Origin: Bradyrhizobium sediminis
GTDB taxonomy: Bacteria; Pseudomonadota; Alphaproteobacteria; Rhizobiales; Xanthobacteraceae
Length of the DNA: 64,000 nt
Direction: 5' to 3'
Assembly (NCBI RefSeq): GCF_018736085.1
Contig: NZ_CP076134.1
Location: forward strand, 1,746,501 to 1,810,500
Shown one piece after another: positions 61,450 through 64,000 of the stretch. Position 1 is the stretch's first letter, and every line of letters starts with the position of its first letter. The notes under the pieces are model-generated. The model was not told the DNA's origin, did not search any database, and saw only the letters and a program-made list of their open reading frames with translations. Made by a program: the position numbers and the translations under genes.

Positions 61450-62646
61450 TCAATGCCCCACGATCTCAGGCACCTTCGTCGCCGGCGGCGTGTTGCGGCT
61501 GCGGGTGGTGCGGACGATGCCGTCGATGATGGTCATGCCGATGCCGGGGAGATCGCCGAGCTGCACGCTTTCCAGGATGTTCTTGCCCGGCGAATGCTGC
61601 GCCTTGTCCATGATGACGAAGTCGGCCGAGCGGCCGACCTCGATGAGGCCGCAGTCCAGCGCGCGCATCCGGGCGGTGTTGCCGGTGGCAAAGCAGAATG
61701 CGATTTCGGCCGGCACCTCGCCGAGCGAGGACAGCAGCGACACCATGCGCAGGATGCCGAGCGGCTGCACGCCGGAACCGGCCGGCGCGTCGGTGCCGAG
61801 GATGATGCGGTTGAGGTCGCCCATCTCGCGCGCGGTGCGCAGCGTGAACAGCGCCGAGCGCTCATTGCCGTTGTGCACCAGTTCGAGGCCGCGCTTGCAG
61901 CCTTCGCAGATGCAGCGGATCTGGTCGTCGGGCAGCGCGGTGTGGCCGCCATTGATATGGCCGACCACGTCGGTATCGGCTTCCAGCACCACGTCCTTGT
62001 CGATCAGGCCGGAGCCGGGGATCGACGGCCCGCCGGTGTGAATGGTGCTCTGGATGCCGTATTTGCGCGCCCATCCCACCATCTTGCGCGCGGTCGGGCC
62101 GTCCTTGACGCCGCCGAGCCCGACTTCGCCGAGTAGCTTGACGCCGGCCGCGGCCAGTTCCTTGAAGTCGTCCTCGACCATTTCGCATTCGATCACCGGC
62201 GCGCCGGCATGCACCTTCACGCCGCCCGGCCGCAGCGTCCAGAACGCGCGCTGTGCGAAGATAGCCATCGCCTTCAAGCCCACGACGTCGCGCGGCCGGC
62301 CCGGCATATGCACTTCGCCCGCCGAGATCATGGTGGTGACCCCGCCATGGAGATAGCTGTCGATCCAGTTGGTCTGGTTCTGCCGCGGCGTCCAGTCGCC
62401 GGCGACGGGGTGGACGTGGCTGTCGATCAGCCCGGGCGCGACCGTGGTGCCCATGGCGTCGACGATCGTGGTGGCGCCTTCGGTGTTGACGTCCTTGGCG
62501 TGGCCGATCGCGGTGATCTTGCCGTTCTCGGCCACGATGGTGTCGGCGTCGAGGATCGGCTTCTCCAGCGCGCCCGACAGCAGCAGTCCGATATTGCGGA
62601 TCACCAGTTTGGTCGGGCCGGCGGCCTGGGGGGCATCATGGGCCAT
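61450..62646 (-). CDS. Enamidase (amidohydrolase of nicotinate breakdown)
   Basis: Encodes 398 residues; AAAGGATAAACC precedes the ATG. Amidohydrolase motifs are VIRNIGLLLSGALEKPIL and GLIDSHVHPVAGDW (metal His pair), IHTGGPS, GHINGGHTALPDDQI and ILGTDAPAGSG. The clostridial enamidase opens tetrahydro-6-oxonicotinate to 2-formylglutarate. With the reductase at 47194 it gives two consecutive steps. It is divergent from the ferredoxin reductase gene. Confidence 0.82.
   Translation of the reverse strand: MAHDAPQAAGPTKLVIRNIGLLLSGALEKPILDADTIVAENGKITAIGHAKDVNTEGATTIVDAMGTTVAPGLIDSHVHPVAGDWTPRQNQTNWIDSYLHGGVTTMISAGEVHMPGRPRDVVGLKAMAIFAQRAFWTLRPGGVKVHAGAPVIECEMVEDDFKELAAAGVKLLGEVGLGGVKDGPTARKMVGWARKYGIQSTIHTGGPSIPGSGLIDKDVVLEADTDVVGHINGGHTALPDDQIRCICEGCKRGLELVHNGNERSALFTLRTAREMGDLNRIILGTDAPAGSGVQPLGILRMVSLLSSLGEVPAEIAFCFATGNTARMRALDCGLIEVGRSADFVIMDKAQHSPGKNILESVQLGDLPGIGMTIIDGIVRTTRSRNTPPATKVPEIVGH
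61453..62534. repeat. Direct repeat, right copy (partner 55905-56986)
   Basis: Lies wholly within the intact enamidase gene. See the left copy for comparison. Confidence 0.9.
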
Positions 62647-62730
62647 CAGGTTTATCCTTTTCGTTCAATGCCTTCGCAGGCGCTCCCCGGCATCTTGCGC
62701 GCGGCTTGACGCCGGGATCAAGCCGGATTA

Positions 62731-62750
62731 TTCATTCGTATACGAATGAA
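62731..62750. promoter_or_regulatory. Perfect 20-bp palindrome between enamidase and fpr
   Basis: TTCATTCGTATACGAATGAA. A second dyad TGTATACA (62751-62758) follows. The half-site TTCGTnnACGAA recurs upstream of the 6-hydroxynicotinate reductase gene. Confidence 0.7.
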
Positions 62751-62806
62751 TGTATACAAATGAATTGAACGGCACAATCGGCCGCCAGACAAGCCGGATC
62801 GGCGAG

Positions 62807-63580
62807 ATGAGCAACTTCAACCGGGAAAGCGTCCTCAGCGTCCATCACTGGACCGACACGCTGTTCAGCTTCACCACCACCCGCGACCCTTCGTTCCGTT
62901 TCCGCAACGGCGAATTCACCATGATCGGCTTGAAGGTTGGCGAGAAGCCGCTGCTGCGCGCCTACAGCGTCGCCAGCGCCAATTACGAAGACCGGCTCGA
63001 ATTCTTCTCGATCAAGGTGCCAGACGGCCCGCTGACCTCGCGGCTCCAGCATCTGAAGGAAGGCGACCAGGTCATCGTCAGCCGCAAGGCCACCGGCACG
63101 CTGGTGATCGACAACCTCGAAGACGGCCGCAATCTCTATCTGATCGGCACCGGCACGGGCCTGGCGCCGTTCCTCAGCGTGATCAAGGACCCCGAGACCT
63201 ATGAGCGCTTCGAGAAGGTGGTGCTGCTGCACGGCTGCCGCCGCGTCGCCGAACTCGCCTATGGCGAGATGATCACGGAAAAGCTGCCGAACGACGAGCT
63301 GATCGGCGAACTCGTCCGCAACCAGCTGATCTATTATCCGACCGTGACGCGCGACCCGTTCCGCAACCGCGGCCGGATCACCGACCTGATCAATTCAGGC
63401 AAGCTGTTCAGCGACATCGGGCTGGCCTCGCTCGAGCCCGGCCGCGACCGCGTCATGATCTGCGGCAGCCCGGCGCTGGTTCACGACACCCGCGCGCTGC
63501 TGTCGGGCAAGGGCTTTGCCGAAGGCAATCACGGCGAGCCCGGCCAGTTCGTGGTCGAGAAGGCTTTTGCGGAACGGTAG
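62807..63580 (+). CDS. fpr: Ferredoxin-NADP+ reductase
   Basis: Encodes 257 residues, the length of bacterial Fpr; the start at 62807 (MSNFNRESVLSVHHW) matches the family. FAD site RAYSVASANYEDRLEFFSIKV, NADP part LIGTGTGLAPFLSVIKDP and MICGSPALVHD. It could reduce a ferredoxin for 6-hydroxynicotinate reductase, making that step NADPH-driven. The frame from 62750 starts inside the palindrome and is rejected. Confidence 0.9.
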   Translation: MSNFNRESVLSVHHWTDTLFSFTTTRDPSFRFRNGEFTMIGLKVGEKPLLRAYSVASANYEDRLEFFSIKVPDGPLTSRLQHLKEGDQVIVSRKATGTLVIDNLEDGRNLYLIGTGTGLAPFLSVIKDPETYERFEKVVLLHGCRRVAELAYGEMITEKLPNDELIGELVRNQLIYYPTVTRDPFRNRGRITDLINSGKLFSDIGLASLEPGRDRVMICGSPALVHDTRALLSGKGFAEGNHGEPGQFVVEKAFAER

Positions 63581-63587
63581 GATAGTC

Positions 63588-63675
63588 GTCATTGCGAGGA
63601 GCGTAGCGACGAAGCAATCCAGCTTTTCGCCCGTTGCGGGAAAGCTGGATTGCTTCGCTGCGCTCGCAATGACGG
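63588..63675. repeat. Large dispersed palindromic repeat, copy 2
   Basis: GTCATTGCGAGGAGCG to CGCTCGCAATGACGG with AGCAATCCAGCTTT and AAAGCTGGATTGCT as inner arms, forming an almost perfect long hairpin. Same family as 55408-55526. Confidence 0.85.
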
Positions 63676-63687
63676 ACTCTGGGTCCG

Positions 63688-64000
63688 CTATTTCCTCTTT
63701 TCCGACAGCTTGTAAATCTCCAGCGCGTCGGCATCCGCGCCGCGCGCGGCTTTTGCCAGCCTGAACAATTGCGCGGCCAGTGCCGCCATCGGCACCGGCG
63801 TCGAGGTGTCGTGCGCCACGTCGACCACGGTGTCGAGATCCTTCAGCATGGTGGCGATGTGGCCGAGCGGCGGCGAGTGGATGCCCTGCGCCATGCGCGG
63901 CACGAACAACTGTAACGGTATCGAATCGGCAAAGCCGCCGGCGAGCGCTTCCGGCAGCCTGACGGCGTCGATCCCGGCATTGCTGGCGAGTCGCGTCGCC
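63688..64000 (-). CDS. C-terminal part of a beta-hydroxyacid dehydrogenase (cut by window edge)
   Basis: The last 103 codons of a minus-strand gene. ASNAGIDAVRLPEALAGGFADS, HIATMLKDLDTVVDVAHD and STPVPMAALAAQLFRLAKAARGADADAL match the C-terminal helical domain of 3-hydroxyisobutyrate / tartronate-semialdehyde reductases. In the clostridial nicotinate pathway the enzyme of this family is 2-(hydroxymethyl)glutarate dehydrogenase, the step after enamidase. That identity is an inference from position. Confidence 0.78.
   Translation of the reverse strand, partial: ATRLASNAGIDAVRLPEALAGGFADSIPLQLFVPRMAQGIHSPPLGHIATMLKDLDTVVDVAHDTSTPVPMAALAAQLFRLAKAARGADADALEIYKLSEKRK

Noticed and set aside
63588..63675. 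CRISPR-like or transposon-end structure
   Set aside because: It is a single long palindrome with one other dispersed copy, without regular spacers or a transposase gene.

Overview
This 64 kb, GC-rich window most resembles the nitrogen-fixation (nif) region of a free-living or photosynthetic Bradyrhizobium, or a close relative such as Rhodopseudomonas. The grounds are gene content and order (iscN-nifU-nifS-nifT; nifB-fdxN-nifZ; nifH-nifQ-irr-like-nifV-cysE-nifW; fixABCX), the presence of nifV (homocitrate synthase, typical of strains that fix nitrogen outside nodules), alphaproteobacterial intergenic palindromes, and no nod genes. nifDKENX are not in the window and probably lie to the left.

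Layout. 1-4.6 kb: nif-flanking accessory genes (a rhodanese-type sulfurtransferase, an unusual FAD amine oxidase followed by a Rieske ferredoxin, unknowns). 4.9-7.9 kb: iscN-like, nifU (C-terminal type), nifS, nifT and a SIR2-like gene. 8.2-14.7 kb: nifB operon with ferredoxins, an A-type carrier, TPR and LRV proteins, two nifZ, and a DegT-like protein without its PLP lysine. 14.8-17.8 kb: a GST, small unknowns, a second Rieske protein and a truncated globin. 17.8-21.5 kb (minus): operon led by a yqeB/xdhC-like molybdoenzyme factor. 21.8-22.8 kb: bolA, grx4 and a [2Fe-2S] ferredoxin. 22.9-26.2 kb (minus): degenerate receiver, NifO-like protein, SagB/ThcOx nitroreductase and rhodanese-ankyrin protein. 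26.7-31.5 kb: nifH, nifQ, Irr-like Fur, nifV, cysE, nifW. 31.8-36.3 kb: fixABCX and an FTR1 permease. 36.4-40.1 kb (minus): modABC followed by ahpC-ahpD. 40.4 kb: modD.

Regulation is visible in the DNA. Nine exact TGT-N10-ACA NifA sites (plus one near match) and eight strong -24/-12 sigma-54 promoters (GG-N10-GC), with several weaker ones, tie most of these operons together, including modABC-ahpCD and several uncharacterised operons. This extends the apparent NifA regulon beyond classical nif genes to molybdate uptake, peroxide defence and unknown Fe-S or redox functions.

41.5-64 kb is a nicotinate module: pncB, nicAB (molybdenum hydroxylase fused to three c-type haem motifs), 6-hydroxynicotinate reductase, a UPF0280 protein, a DUF1185-type protein, a branched-chain-type ABC transporter with fused LivH-LivM, a MarR regulator, enamidase, ferredoxin-NADP reductase and the end of a beta-hydroxyacid dehydrogenase. 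It combines an aerobic-type entry enzyme with the reductive enamidase route. Related palindromes flank both divergent promoter regions.

The nicotinate module is interrupted at about 57.0-61.4 kb by a lower-GC island of unknown genes (including a possible PD-(D/E)XK nuclease). The island lies between a truncated and an intact copy of the enamidase gene. The copies are identical over about 830 bp but diverge at both ends.
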